This document shows positions 51,841 through 60,684 of a stretch of DNA of 64,000 nucleotides, in pieces. Positions within the stretch are counted from its first letter, which is position 1, and every line of letters starts with the position of its first letter. The position numbers and the translations under genes were made by a program. A model generated the notes under the pieces. The model worked only from the letters and a program-made list of their open reading frames with translations. It did no database searches and was not told the DNA's origin. The DNA is from Magnetospirillum sp902729445 (GTDB taxonomy: Bacteria > Pseudomonadota > Alphaproteobacteria > Rhodospirillales > Magnetospirillaceae): contig NZ_CACVCE010000073.1 of assembly GCF_902729445.1 (NCBI RefSeq), positions 62,001-126,000 on the forward strand, given 5' to 3'.

Positions 51841-54456
51841 ATGAGTTCTTTGCGCAAGATCGAGGTGACCACCGGCGTTTGGTGGGTCGAGTGCCCGTCC
51901 GCCGATCTTCGTGTCTTGTGTGGTTGCCCGGCCGATGTCGTCAAGCATCTGATGAAGCGTGGTCTGATCGCCTCGACCGAGCGCGGCGGCATCACCTATG
52001 AGACCGGCCCCAGCGCGATCCTTCTGTCCGACGTCATGGTGCAGAACGGCAGCTTCGCCAATCTGGGCGAGTTCCCGGTCCTGCAGATGCTGTACCGCCA
52101 GGGCATGCTTCTGCCCAACCATCCCGGCAATACCGGCGCCAAGCCGCTGCTGATCGGCTCGGCCGAGCAGGTCCGCGCCCAGCTGCAATACATCTATCGC
52201 GGCAATTACGGACTGATCAGCGAGGAAGAGCTGATCGATGCCGGCGCCACACCCGAGACGGCGCGCGAGCTGATGCGCATGAAGCTGAAGTTCGCCTTCG
52301 GCTCGATCCGCCATCCCGGCGAGTTGCTGGATTCGCTGGTGGTCGAGAACGACCCGGTGCCGGTCAAGAACGGGGTCACCATCAAGCGGGTCCGCTTGAA
52401 TGTCTTCGAGTTCCGCCACGGCGACGAGACCGTGCTGGTCGACCTGAACCTGCCGCCCTTCGAAACCTACGAATGCCCCTATCCGCTGGGCTTTTACAAC
52501 ATGCCGCGCGAGTATTTCTCGGTGGTGCATTCCGGCGAGGGCGACGGCTGGGACATCAACCGCCCGGCCATGGGCTCGATCCTGATGTTCCAGGGCCGCG
52601 TCTTCCTGATCGATGCCGGCCCCAATATCTTGTCGACGCTGGACGCCCTGGGTATCGGCGTCAACGAGATCGAAGGCATCTTCCACACCCATTCGCACGA
52701 CGACCATTTCGCCGGCCTGACCACGCTGATCCGCGCCGACCACCGCATCAAGTATTACGCGACGCCGCTGGTGCGCGCCTCGGTGGCCAGGAAGATCGCC
52801 GCGCTTTTGTCGATCGAGCCGTCGGCCTTCGCCGATTATTTCGAATGCCACGACCTGGTCGAGGACGAGTGGACCGATATCGAAGGCCTGGAAATCAAGC
52901 CGGTCTTCTCGCCCCATCCGGTCGAAACCACCATCTTCCAGTTCCGCACGCCGTGGGAAGACGGTTACCGCACCTATGCCCACTTCGCCGACATCTGCCG
53001 GCTGGAAGTGCTGAAGGGCTTCGTCACCGACGACGAAGCCAAGCCGGGCATTTCGGCCGCCACCTATGATCGGGTCGCCAAGGCCTATGCCGTGCCGGCC
53101 CAGGTCAAGAAGGTCGATGTCGGCGGCGGACTGATCCACGGCGACGCCAACGATTTCCGCGATGACACCTCGGGGAAGGTGATCCTGGCCCACACCGCCC
53201 TCAAGCACACGGTGGCGCAAAAGGCCATCGGCTCGACGGCGTCGTTCGGCACCGTCGACACCTTGATCCCGTCGAACCACGATTTCATCTGGCGGTCGGC
53301 CTATGACCTGCTGATGAGCTATTTCCCCGACATCGCCCATCACCAGATCCGGGTTTTGCTGAACAATCCGGTGGTGACCTTCAATCCCGGCACCATCCTG
53401 GTCAAGGAGCGCGCCCCGGCCGAGGCGGTGTTCCTGTTATTGTCGGGATCGGTCGAAGCGCTGCATATCGACGGCGGCTCGCGCTCGGTTCTGTCGGCTG
53501 GCGCCATGATCGGCGAACTGGCCGCCTTGCTGGAAGCCGAGATGACCGAGACCTATCGCGCCATCGGTTTCGTCAAGGCGCTGCGCATCGCCGCGCCCTT
53601 CTATCGCGAATTCGTGCGGCGCAACGAATTGCTGGCCTCGATCACCCGCATCTTCGAGAACCGCCAGTTCCTGCAGCGCACTTGGCTGTTCGGCGAGGTG
53701 GTCTCGACCCGCACCCTGAACCGCATTGCCAAGGACATGACGCTGACCCGCTTCCAGATGGGCGAGGTGGTGGATATCGGTCCGGAATCGGTGGCCCTGG
53801 TGGTGGGCGGCGCGGTCGGGCGCTATCTCGGCGACCATTGCGTCGAGACCCTGGTGTCGGGCGATTTCTTCGGCGAGGAACTGGCGATCTTCTGGACCCC
53901 CAGCATGTTCCGCCTGCGCGCCCTGATCGCCACCGACGCCTATCTGCTGCCGGCAGGCCTGCTGGCCGGTATTCCGTCGGTGCGCTGGAAGCTGTTCGAG
54001 GCCTCGGGCAAGCGGATGAGCGCCATCTTCGAAAGCGGCACCACCGGCCGTGTGCTGCTGCAATGGCATGACGATTACCGCGTCGATGTGGTGCGGCTGG
54101 ACACCCAGCACCGCCGGCTGTTCGAACAGGCCAACGCCATCCTGGACGCCATCGAAAGCGGTCGCGGGGTGGCGGAAGTCCAGTCGCTGATGAGCGCGAT
54201 GATCGAGTACGCCCGCTACCATTTCGGCGAAGAAGAGGCGCTGATGCTGCGCCACCAATACCCCGAGACCGATGCGCATCGCGGCCGCCACGCCGCCTTG
54301 ATCAGCCAGCTGGAATCGCTGAAGGTCGAGGTGGAAGCCGCCGACAGCCCGCAAGACATCGATCTGCTGCCGGTGTTGAAGGAATGGCTGGTCAGCCACA
54401 TCCTGACCGAGGATCGCCGCTATTCGGGCTTCCTGAACGCCAAGGGCGTGTTTTAG
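51841..54456 (+). CDS. MBL-fold / dual cNMP-binding-like / bacteriohemerythrin fusion protein
   Basis: An 871-residue cytoplasmic fusion. After an unknown N-terminal region, a metallo-beta-lactamase-type domain has H284-S-H286-D-D288-H289 in HTHSHDDHFAG. Two cyclic-nucleotide-binding-like beta-rolls follow (about 508-600 with GAMIGELAALL, and 630-730 with GDFFGEELAIF). Residues 740-866 are bacteriohemerythrin with all seven di-iron ligands at family spacing: H757, H794, E798, H813, H817, H853, D858. Hemerythrins bind O2 reversibly or sense it. The MBL part could be a metal-dependent hydrolase or a di-iron sensor. ATG 51841 is preferred over 51826, whose ribosome site is too close. No output kinase or GGDEF is attached. 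Confidence 0.85.
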   Translation: MSSLRKIEVTTGVWWVECPSADLRVLCGCPADVVKHLMKRGLIASTERGGITYETGPSAILLSDVMVQNGSFANLGEFPVLQMLYRQGMLLPNHPGNTGAKPLLIGSAEQVRAQLQYIYRGNYGLISEEELIDAGATPETARELMRMKLKFAFGSIRHPGELLDSLVVENDPVPVKNGVTIKRVRLNVFEFRHGDETVLVDLNLPPFETYECPYPLGFYNMPREYFSVVHSGEGDGWDINRPAMGSILMFQGRVFLIDAGPNILSTLDALGIGVNEIEGIFHTHSHDDHFAGLTTLIRADHRIKYYATPLVRASVARKIAALLSIEPSAFADYFECHDLVEDEWTDIEGLEIKPVFSPHPVETTIFQFRTPWEDGYRTYAHFADICRLEVLKGFVTDDEAKPGISAATYDRVAKAYAVPAQVKKVDVGGGLIHGDANDFRDDTSGKVILAHTALKHTVAQKAIGSTASFGTVDTLIPSNHDFIWRSAYDLLMSYFPDIAHHQIRVLLNNPVVTFNPGTILVKERAPAEAVFLLLSGSVEALHIDGGSRSVLSAGAMIGELAALLEAEMTETYRAIGFVKALRIAAPFYREFVRRNELLASITRIFENRQFLQRTWLFGEVVSTRTLNRIAKDMTLTRFQMGEVVDIGPESVALVVGGAVGRYLGDHCVETLVSGDFFGEELAIFWTPSMFRLRALIATDAYLLPAGLLAGIPSVRWKLFEASGKRMSAIFESGTTGRVLLQWHDDYRVDVVRLDTQHRRLFEQANAILDAIESGRGVAEVQSLMSAMIEYARYHFGEEEALMLRHQYPETDAHRGRHAALISQLESLKVEVEAADSPQDIDLLPVLKEWLVSHILTEDRRYSGFLNAKGVF

Positions 54457-54516
54457 CAATCTTTGACCCGGCCAGCCTGCATCGGATATGCTTCCCGTTC
54501 GAGCGGGAGGATTGCC

Positions 54517-54759
54517 ATGGTCGATTTCGCGAAATTGGAGCCGATGACCGATGCGGAAGAACGCCGGTTCGTCTCGGTGGTCGCGGCTGCCTTGGCCGAC
54601 GATCACGGCGACGAGGCCAAACGTCACCTCGCGGCCGGTCGCCCGATCTATTACAGCGACGATCGTTTCGGCGACGGTATCGTCAAAGAATATCCCGATG
54701 GCCGCCGTCAATTGGTGGTCTTTCGTGACGATGCCGAAGTGGTTCTGCGCGCCCTCTGA
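54517..54759 (+). CDS. Small protein preceding the zeta-like toxin, probable antitoxin
   Basis: An 80-residue protein with an acidic, helical N-terminus (EPMTDAEERRFVSVVAAALADDHGDEAKRHL) and a C-terminal half (RPIYYSDDRFGDGIVKEYPDGRRQLVVF) that looks like a small beta domain. GGGAGG precedes the ATG. Its stop overlaps the ATG of the zeta-like protein gene by one base (TGATG). The size and coupling match antitoxins of two-gene toxin-antitoxin modules, but no DNA-binding motif is apparent. Confidence 0.65.
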   Translation: MVDFAKLEPMTDAEERRFVSVVAAALADDHGDEAKRHLAAGRPIYYSDDRFGDGIVKEYPDGRRQLVVFRDDAEVVLRAL

Positions 54760-55325
54760 TGCACCAGTTATGGATCGTCGCCGGTCCGAACGGCGCGGGC
54801 AAGACCACCCTGACCAGGAAGCATCTGGCCAGTCGCCTTCCTGTCGTCAACCCCGATGACATCGCGAGAGGGTTAAGCGGTTCCCCGACGGCCCCACCGG
54901 ACATTGCAGTTCAAGCCGGGCGTCAGGCTTTGGCGCTGCAGAAGCGACTGATCGCCGAGCGGCGGAGTTTCGCCCTGGAAACAACGTTTTCCGGCAATCG
55001 TGAGATCGCGCTGATCAAGGAAGCGAAGGCCGCGGGCTATAAGGTCAATCTGATCTTCGTCTGTACCGATTCGCCGGACTTGTCCATCGGCCGGATTGCC
55101 GTCCGGGTGGCCGATGGGGGGCACCATGTGCCGGCAGCCGATGTTCGCCGTCGCCATGGGCGCAGCCTGGCGAACCTGTCACAGGGATTGGATTTGGTCG
55201 ATCGCGCATGGCTATTGGACAATTCCCGGGCGCGGATGCGGCTGGTGGCATCGTTCGAGAATGGCCAGCGCAAAAGTCAGGCCGCCGGGGTGCCGCGTTG
55301 GATGGATGGCGTTCGCGACGGCTGA
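54759..55325 (+). CDS. Zeta-toxin-like P-loop kinase
   Basis: A 188-residue P-loop protein. Walker A is GPNGAGKTT (residues 9-17). Further family blocks are NPDDIARGLS, ALETTFSGNREI and GGHHVPAADVRRRHGRSL with basic residues that bind phosphate. This is the layout of zeta/PezT toxins, which phosphorylate UDP-N-acetylglucosamine or related sugars and stop cell-wall synthesis. The C-terminal part is shorter than in classical zeta. ATG overlaps the stop of the small upstream gene, so the two are translationally coupled. It is convergent with the flavoprotein gene and overlaps it by 49 bases. Confidence 0.75.
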   Translation: MHQLWIVAGPNGAGKTTLTRKHLASRLPVVNPDDIARGLSGSPTAPPDIAVQAGRQALALQKRLIAERRSFALETTFSGNREIALIKEAKAAGYKVNLIFVCTDSPDLSIGRIAVRVADGGHHVPAADVRRRHGRSLANLSQGLDLVDRAWLLDNSRARMRLVASFENGQRKSQAAGVPRWMDGVRDG

Positions 55326-56518
55326 CCAACGTGCCGCACCGCCGCCAGTCCCGCCCATCGGCCCTGGGCGAAGCAGGCGGTCAGCAAATAGCCCCCCGTC
55401 GGGGCTTCCCAGTCCAGCATCTCGCCGGCCACGAACACCCCCGGCAGCGCCTTCAGCATCAGATGTTCATCCACTTGATCCAGCCCGATGCCGCCGGCGG
55501 TGCTGATGGCCTCGGCCAGCGGGCGCGGCGCGGTCAGGCGCAGCGGCACCGCCTTGATGCAGGCCGCCAGGGCGGCTGCTTCGGTGGGAAGCTTGGCCAC
55601 ACCCTCGCGCAGCAGCGCCACCTGCGCCCCCTTCAGCCGCGCCACCTTGTCCAGATGGGTGGCCAGCGAGCGGCTGCCGCGCGGGGCAGCCAGGGCCTGG
55701 GTCAGGCGTTCGACGCTCCAATCGGGCTTGAGGTCGATGGTCAGCACCGCCTGGCCGTCCGCCAGCGTGGCGTCGCGCAAGGCGGCCGACAGGGCATAGA
55801 TGGCGCCGCCCTCGATGCCGTGGCGGGTGATCATGAATTCGCCCTTCAAGCTGCGGCCCTGGAAGCTCAGCCCTGCCGGCTTGATGGGGGTGCCGGCGAA
55901 GCGGTCCTTGAAGAAGTCGCTCCACCCCACCTCGAAGCCGCAATTGCTGGGGCAAAACGGCGAGATCGCCACCTTGCGCGCGGCCAGGATGTCGGCCCAG
56001 CCGCCATCGGACCCCAGGCGCGGCCAGCTGGCCCCGCCCAGGGCCAGCACGGTGACGGCACTTTCGACCGAGGGCGCCGCGTCAAAGCGCACGCTGCCGT
56101 CGGGATTCCAGCCCAGCCAGCGATGGCGCGGCAGGAAGGTCACGCCCAATCCTTGCAACCGGCGCAGCCAGGCCCGCAGCAGCGGTGCCGCCTTCATGCC
56201 GACGGGAAACACCCGGCCCGAACTGCCGACAAATGTGTCGATGCCCAGCTCGGCGGCCCAATCGCGCAGATGATCGGGGCCGAATTGGGCCAGCATCGGG
56301 GCCAGCCAGCCCGCGGCGGGGCCGTAGCGGGTCAGGAAGCCTGCGATTGGTTCGGAATGGGTCAGGTTCAGCCCGCCGATGCCGGCCCGCATCAGCTTGC
56401 GCCCCGGGCTGGGCATCCAATCGTAGACCGACACGGTCAGGCCGGCCTGTGCCATCATTTCGGCCGCCATCAAGCCGGCCGGACCGGCACCGATGACGAT
56501 GGCGGACGGGCGGCTCAC
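55277..56518 (-). CDS. NAD(P)/FAD-dependent flavoprotein (HI0933/BaiN-type, TIGR03862-like)
   Basis: A 413-residue flavoprotein with the FAD-binding VIGAGPAGLMAAEMMAQAGL at the N-terminus, the family-specific GRKLMRAGIGGLNLTHSEP, a central insertion domain and the C-terminal GVFVAGEMLDWEAPTGGYLLTACFAQGRWAG. This is the HI0933-like family, of uncertain physiological substrate. GTG at 56518 overlaps the stop of the decarboxylase gene (GTGA). It is the last gene of the SET-decarboxylase-flavoprotein operon. The 3' end overlaps the convergent toxin-like gene. Confidence 0.85.
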   Translation of the reverse strand: MSRPSAIVIGAGPAGLMAAEMMAQAGLTVSVYDWMPSPGRKLMRAGIGGLNLTHSEPIAGFLTRYGPAAGWLAPMLAQFGPDHLRDWAAELGIDTFVGSSGRVFPVGMKAAPLLRAWLRRLQGLGVTFLPRHRWLGWNPDGSVRFDAAPSVESAVTVLALGGASWPRLGSDGGWADILAARKVAISPFCPSNCGFEVGWSDFFKDRFAGTPIKPAGLSFQGRSLKGEFMITRHGIEGGAIYALSAALRDATLADGQAVLTIDLKPDWSVERLTQALAAPRGSRSLATHLDKVARLKGAQVALLREGVAKLPTEAAALAACIKAVPLRLTAPRPLAEAISTAGGIGLDQVDEHLMLKALPGVFVAGEMLDWEAPTGGYLLTACFAQGRWAGLAAVRHVGQPSRTPSIQRGTPAA

Positions 56519-57675
56519 GGTTCGGGCTGGTGATGGCCGGCGAAATCGGCCTCGATCACCGCCACCGCCTCGGAACTCATGCCGTTATAGCGGGCCGCCA
56601 TCTCGCGGCCATAGGCGCCGATCAGGTTGAATTCGATATAATCGCCGTCGGCGACGTCGGTCGGCAGCTCCAGCGCATAGGGCAATTTATCGTTGCCGTC
56701 GCAGGTCGGGCCATAGGCGGTGAAGGCGGTCAAGGGACCCCGCCGGGGCCGGCCGGCGCAATCCATCACGCGATAGGGCAGGGCGAGATCCTCCTTGCCC
56801 CAATAGACCTCGGTCAGGCCGCCGAAGATGCCGTCGTTCAGATAGACCGCATCGGGCTTCCTGAGGTTGACCCGGGTCAGCAGCGAGCCGCCTTCCGCCA
56901 CCAGGCCACGGCCCGGCTCGCAGGCCAGGCGGATGCCGCGCGGCGCGGCCAGGCGCTGGCGGGCTTCCTCGATGACGGCGAAGAAGGTGGCCAGCGGCGG
57001 CGCGTCGGTGGTGCGGTAATAGGCCGGAAAGCCGCCGCCGATATCCATCAGCTCGATGGCCATTCCGGCTTGATCGATGCACTCGCAGGCAAGCTTGATG
57101 CCCAGCCGGAAGGCTTCCGGGTCCAGACATTGCGAGCCGACATGGAAGGTGATGCCGGGCTTCAGGCCCAATTGGGCGGCGCGTTGCAGCGTCGCCACGA
57201 ACACGTCGGGGGTGGCGCCGAACTTGGTCGACAGGTCATAGACCGCGCCGGTGCCCTTGGGGATGGCCAGGCGGACCATCGGCACCCAGTCCAAGCCTGC
57301 GATGGCGGCGATCTTTTCCAGCTCGGCAATGCAATCGACGGCAAAGAAGCCGACGCCCATGTCGCGGGCCAGCGCGATCTGGGCCGGACTTTTGGCCGGG
57401 TGGTGATAGTACATCACTGCGTTCGGCACGCATTCCCGGACACAGCGGATTTCCATGGCGGAGGCGACGTCGAAATGGGTGATGCCTTCGGCGGCCAGGG
57501 TTTCCAGCACCAGCGGATGGGCGTTGCACTTGACGGCATAAAGCACGGTGCCGGGAAATCCGGCCAGGAACTGGCGCGCCACTGCCGCCAGTCGGTGGGG
57601 CCTGAGCAGGTGAACCGGCGTTTCGGGACTTTCCTGGGCGATCAGCTGGGCGACCGAACCGAAGCGCCCGATCAC
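56515..57675 (-). CDS. Ornithine/lysine-type PLP decarboxylase
   Basis: A 386-residue fold-type III decarboxylase of the eukaryotic ornithine decarboxylase family. The PLP lysine is in YAVKCN (K49). The glycine-rich phosphate loop, HVGSQ and EPGRGLVAEGG are present, and the catalytic cysteine block GPTCDGND is intact. The product would be putrescine and/or cadaverine, providing a polyamine link to the PotFGHI transporter at the other end of the window. It overlaps the SET-protein gene at its start and the flavoprotein gene at its end by a few bases, so all three are coupled. Ornithine versus lysine specificity is not clear from the sequence. Confidence 0.88.
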   Translation of the reverse strand: MIGRFGSVAQLIAQESPETPVHLLRPHRLAAVARQFLAGFPGTVLYAVKCNAHPLVLETLAAEGITHFDVASAMEIRCVRECVPNAVMYYHHPAKSPAQIALARDMGVGFFAVDCIAELEKIAAIAGLDWVPMVRLAIPKGTGAVYDLSTKFGATPDVFVATLQRAAQLGLKPGITFHVGSQCLDPEAFRLGIKLACECIDQAGMAIELMDIGGGFPAYYRTTDAPPLATFFAVIEEARQRLAAPRGIRLACEPGRGLVAEGGSLLTRVNLRKPDAVYLNDGIFGGLTEVYWGKEDLALPYRVMDCAGRPRRGPLTAFTAYGPTCDGNDKLPYALELPTDVADGDYIEFNLIGAYGREMAARYNGMSSEAVAVIEADFAGHHQPEP

Positions 57676-58190
57676 CGGGTGCCCCGCCGCGGCTGGCGGG
57701 CCACCATGCGCTTTATTTTCTTCGATTCAAGCCCAGCCAGATAGGCGCGGCCGGTCTCGTTGGGGCCCTCGCGCCGCCCGGTGATCCAGCGCCGGCAATG
57801 GGCCGAACCGCAGCCGCAGGCGAACTGGCGGTGCAGCACGTCCTCGGTCATCGAATAATCGATGGTCAACAGCTCGCCGGGGCCGATATCGGTCAAGGCC
57901 CAGATTTCCAGGCGCTGCATGTCCAGCACGCAATTGGGCGCGCAGGAATGAGTGAACAGGCCGACGAACCACGGATCATGCAGGTGCATGTCGGGGGTCA
58001 CCTGCAACGTGTGCTGCAGGATCTTCGACGACAATTGCCCGGTGAACTTGGCGACCCGGACGCCCCGGGTAAACGCCTTGTTGGTGCGGACCCCCATTCC
58101 GACCCGTCCATCGACCGACGTCACCGTGAAATCGGTGGTGGCCGGCAGCTCGGGATCGACGCGAAATTCGGGTGGATAAAGGTCACTCAT
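57672..58190 (-). CDS. SET-domain protein (putative protein lysine methyltransferase)
   Basis: A 172-residue SET-domain protein. The core motif THSCAPNC (residues 80-87, matching the NHSC block that builds the SAM pocket) and the ELLTIDYS block with the catalytic Tyr are present. A post-SET zinc motif CGC...HC is seen with C125, C127 and C132. The basic C-terminus (SKKIKRMVARQPRRGTR) may guide it to an acidic partner. It overlaps the start of the decarboxylase gene by four bases, so these two are coupled. SET proteins are unusual in bacteria, and no target is known here. ATG 58190 is the first gene of the operon. Confidence 0.8.
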   Translation of the reverse strand: MSDLYPPEFRVDPELPATTDFTVTSVDGRVGMGVRTNKAFTRGVRVAKFTGQLSSKILQHTLQVTPDMHLHDPWFVGLFTHSCAPNCVLDMQRLEIWALTDIGPGELLTIDYSMTEDVLHRQFACGCGSAHCRRWITGRREGPNETGRAYLAGLESKKIKRMVARQPRRGTR

Positions 58191-58403
58191 GGCGTCGCCC
58201 TCTTCGAGGCCGGAAAGTGAGAATCGTCAGACACGGTATTATTAGCTACATGGCCTCGTCAATCGGGGATACAAGGGATTTGAAAATTCGTTTAGCGTAT
58301 TGGTCACATTGACTTTTTTGATGGTGGACACCCCCGGATGGTTAGGGTGCGCCGAACCGCTCGCGGCGCCCTTCAATGCATGCTAAAAACCAGGAGGGGA
58401 GCA

Positions 58404-58430
58404 ATGTTGAAAGAACGGCGACATGGCTGA
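58404..58430 (+). CDS. 8-codon upstream ORF overlapping the cyclase start
   Basis: A strong ribosome site (GGAGGGGAG at 58392-58400) precedes ATG 58404, which begins an 8-residue reading frame MLKERRHG. It ends TGA at 58428-58430, past the cyclase ATG at 58423 in another frame. The cyclase ATG itself has only a weak site. This leader is likely to couple or tune cyclase translation. It is equally possible that ribosomes simply slip to 58423. Confidence 0.4.
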   Translation: MLKERRHG

Positions 58431-60684
58431 AAGCACCACCGCCACCGTCTCGAGCGGGCCGGCGCCACGAACCCAGGCGGAATGGGAAAACACGGCGCGG
58501 GGGCTGTTGGAAGAGGGGCAGAACTTTCTTGCCCACGATGTCTGCCGCGACGGTCTTCGTTTCTTCCCCGGCAATTTCAAGCTGACCATCTTCGGCGCCA
58601 TCGCGTTGTCGCAGACCGGCGCGGTCGACGAGGCGAGGCGCCTGCTGGCCCCGGTGCTGGATGCCATCCTGATCGACGAAGGCCCGTTCCGCCGGCTGCA
58701 GGCCAGCCTGAAAAGCGCCATCGTCAATCTGGACAATGCCGATCACAACCAGGCGCTGGGCGCGGTGGCCGAACTGGCCGAGGCGATCGAGCTGGTGCGC
58801 GGCAAGAAGCTGGTGGCCGATGCCGACGCCGACGTCTACAACTCGCTGGCCCGCGTCTTCCGCGAGGCCTGGCTGTCATCGGGCCAGCGCCGCGACCTGG
58901 AACATTGCCGCGAGATGTTCCTGCGCGCCTTCGCCGCCGGCGGCAACCCGCGCGACGGCATCGACGCCGCGGTGATGTCGGTGCTGCTGAAGGACCATGC
59001 CCAGGCCCGCGCCCTGGCCGGCCAGGTGCACGACCTGCTGGCCGGGGCCGAGACGCCGCCGGAATCGACCATCGATGACCGCTACCGCATCCTCGCCACC
59101 CTGGGGCAGGCGCAGTTGCTGCTGGGTGACGGCGCCGCGGCGATCGGCACCTTCCAGTGGGCCAAGTCGCTGGAAGGCGTCCATTACAGCCGTGTCGTCC
59201 GCTCGCTGCAGCAGATCGAGCTGCTGAAGCGCGGCGGCATCGAGATCCCCGACGAATTGACCGACATCATCAAGCCGCCGACGGTGGTGGTGTTCACCGG
59301 CCATCCGCTGGACCGGCCGGGGTCGGGGCCGCATTTCCCTGCGGCGCTGGAAGCCTCGGTCCGGGCCGAGATCGCCACCCGGCTGGACGAACTGGACGCC
59401 CAGGTCGGCTATTCCATGGCCTCGTGCGGGTCGGATCTGTTGTTCATCGAGGCGATGCTGGAACGCGGCGCCGAGGTCAACGTGGTGATGCCGTTCGCCC
59501 AGGACGATTTCATCGCCGAGAATGTCCGCTATGGCGGGCCGCGCTGGGAAATGCGCTTCAAGAACGCGTTGAAGCTGGCCGCCTCGGTGACCTATGCCAC
59601 GGAAGAGCGGTTTCTCGGCCACGAGATGCTGTACCGCTTCGCCAACCAGTGCCTGCACGGGCTGTCGACGCTTCGGGCCGCCTTCCTGCACACCACGCCT
59701 TACCTGTTGGCGGTGTGGGACATGATGCCCGGCTCTCTGGTCGGCGGCGCCGGCGATTTCATCGATCAGTGGGAAGACATCTCGCGGCTGCGCATCATCG
59801 ATCTCGACGGCCTGTTGCAGCAGCACCCCGAACTGATCGGCGAAGACGGCCCGGCCATGCCCGATCTGGATTTCGGCGGTGACGAGGAAGAAGGCCAGGG
59901 CCGGGTCATCCGCTCGATGATGTTCTGCGACATCGCCGGCTATTCCAAGCTGAAGGAAGAGCATATTCCCGCCTTCCTGGAATTCCTGGAGCGCGTCAAG
60001 GCCGGGGTGTCGGAATGCGGCATCGAGCCCAAATCGATCAACACCTGGGGTGACGCCATCTTCGTGGTGATGGACAAGGCCACGCCGATGGCCGAATACG
60101 CCATGACCCTGCAGGAAGTGGTGTCCCGCCTGGGCACCGAGATGATCGACAAGCTGCCCAATCCGCTGAACCTGCGCATATCCCTGCATGCCGGCCCGGT
60201 GTTCGAGGCGATCGACCCGATCCGCGGCAACCCCAATTTCTACGGCAGCCACATCAACCGCGCCGCCCGGCTGGAGCCGGTGACGGTGATCGGTCACGTC
60301 TATGCCACCCAGCAATTCGTCGCGGTGCTGACCGCCGAACAATCGGCCTTGCGGTCCGAGGCGGTCAATAACGGCGAGGAATTCGTCGAGAAGTTCATCT
60401 CGGAATATGTCGGCGTCCTTAGCCTGGCCAAGGATTTCGGCAAGCAGACGGTCTACCACCTGCGCCGCAAGACCGAGGCCGACCTGTCCGCCGACGACGA
60501 GATCGAGGAACAGGCCGCCGATTCCGACAGCAACATCACCGAGATGGCGGCACCGTCGGTCGGTTCGGTGATGGACAGCGTCAAGAAGATGATCGGATCC
60601 GACAAGATGCCGGCCGGCCAGACCAAGGGCGACGCCGCCGCCATCCTGATGGGCGAGGACTCGGCCTATTGGCCTGGCGGCTGA
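58423..60684 (+). CDS. TPR-containing class III adenylate/guanylate cyclase
   Basis: A 753-residue protein. Residues 1-290 form TPR-like helices, the middle (about 285-480) is a Rossmann-like domain (FTGHPLDRPGSGPHF, GYSMASCGSDLLFIEAMLERGAEVNVVMP), and a class III cyclase domain follows at 497-680. Metal-binding aspartates are in MFCDIAGYSKL (D503) and NTWGDAIFVV (D544). The transition-state Asn/Arg are in GSHINRAARLEP. The C-terminus is an acidic, low-complexity tail. The cyclase is likely active; ATP versus GTP cannot be told with confidence. ATG 58423 lies inside a tiny upstream ORF with a strong ribosome site. Confidence 0.85.
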   Translation: MAESTTATVSSGPAPRTQAEWENTARGLLEEGQNFLAHDVCRDGLRFFPGNFKLTIFGAIALSQTGAVDEARRLLAPVLDAILIDEGPFRRLQASLKSAIVNLDNADHNQALGAVAELAEAIELVRGKKLVADADADVYNSLARVFREAWLSSGQRRDLEHCREMFLRAFAAGGNPRDGIDAAVMSVLLKDHAQARALAGQVHDLLAGAETPPESTIDDRYRILATLGQAQLLLGDGAAAIGTFQWAKSLEGVHYSRVVRSLQQIELLKRGGIEIPDELTDIIKPPTVVVFTGHPLDRPGSGPHFPAALEASVRAEIATRLDELDAQVGYSMASCGSDLLFIEAMLERGAEVNVVMPFAQDDFIAENVRYGGPRWEMRFKNALKLAASVTYATEERFLGHEMLYRFANQCLHGLSTLRAAFLHTTPYLLAVWDMMPGSLVGGAGDFIDQWEDISRLRIIDLDGLLQQHPELIGEDGPAMPDLDFGGDEEEGQGRVIRSMMFCDIAGYSKLKEEHIPAFLEFLERVKAGVSECGIEPKSINTWGDAIFVVMDKATPMAEYAMTLQEVVSRLGTEMIDKLPNPLNLRISLHAGPVFEAIDPIRGNPNFYGSHINRAARLEPVTVIGHVYATQQFVAVLTAEQSALRSEAVNNGEEFVEKFISEYVGVLSLAKDFGKQTVYHLRRKTEADLSADDEIEEQAADSDSNITEMAAPSVGSVMDSVKKMIGSDKMPAGQTKGDAAAILMGEDSAYWPGG

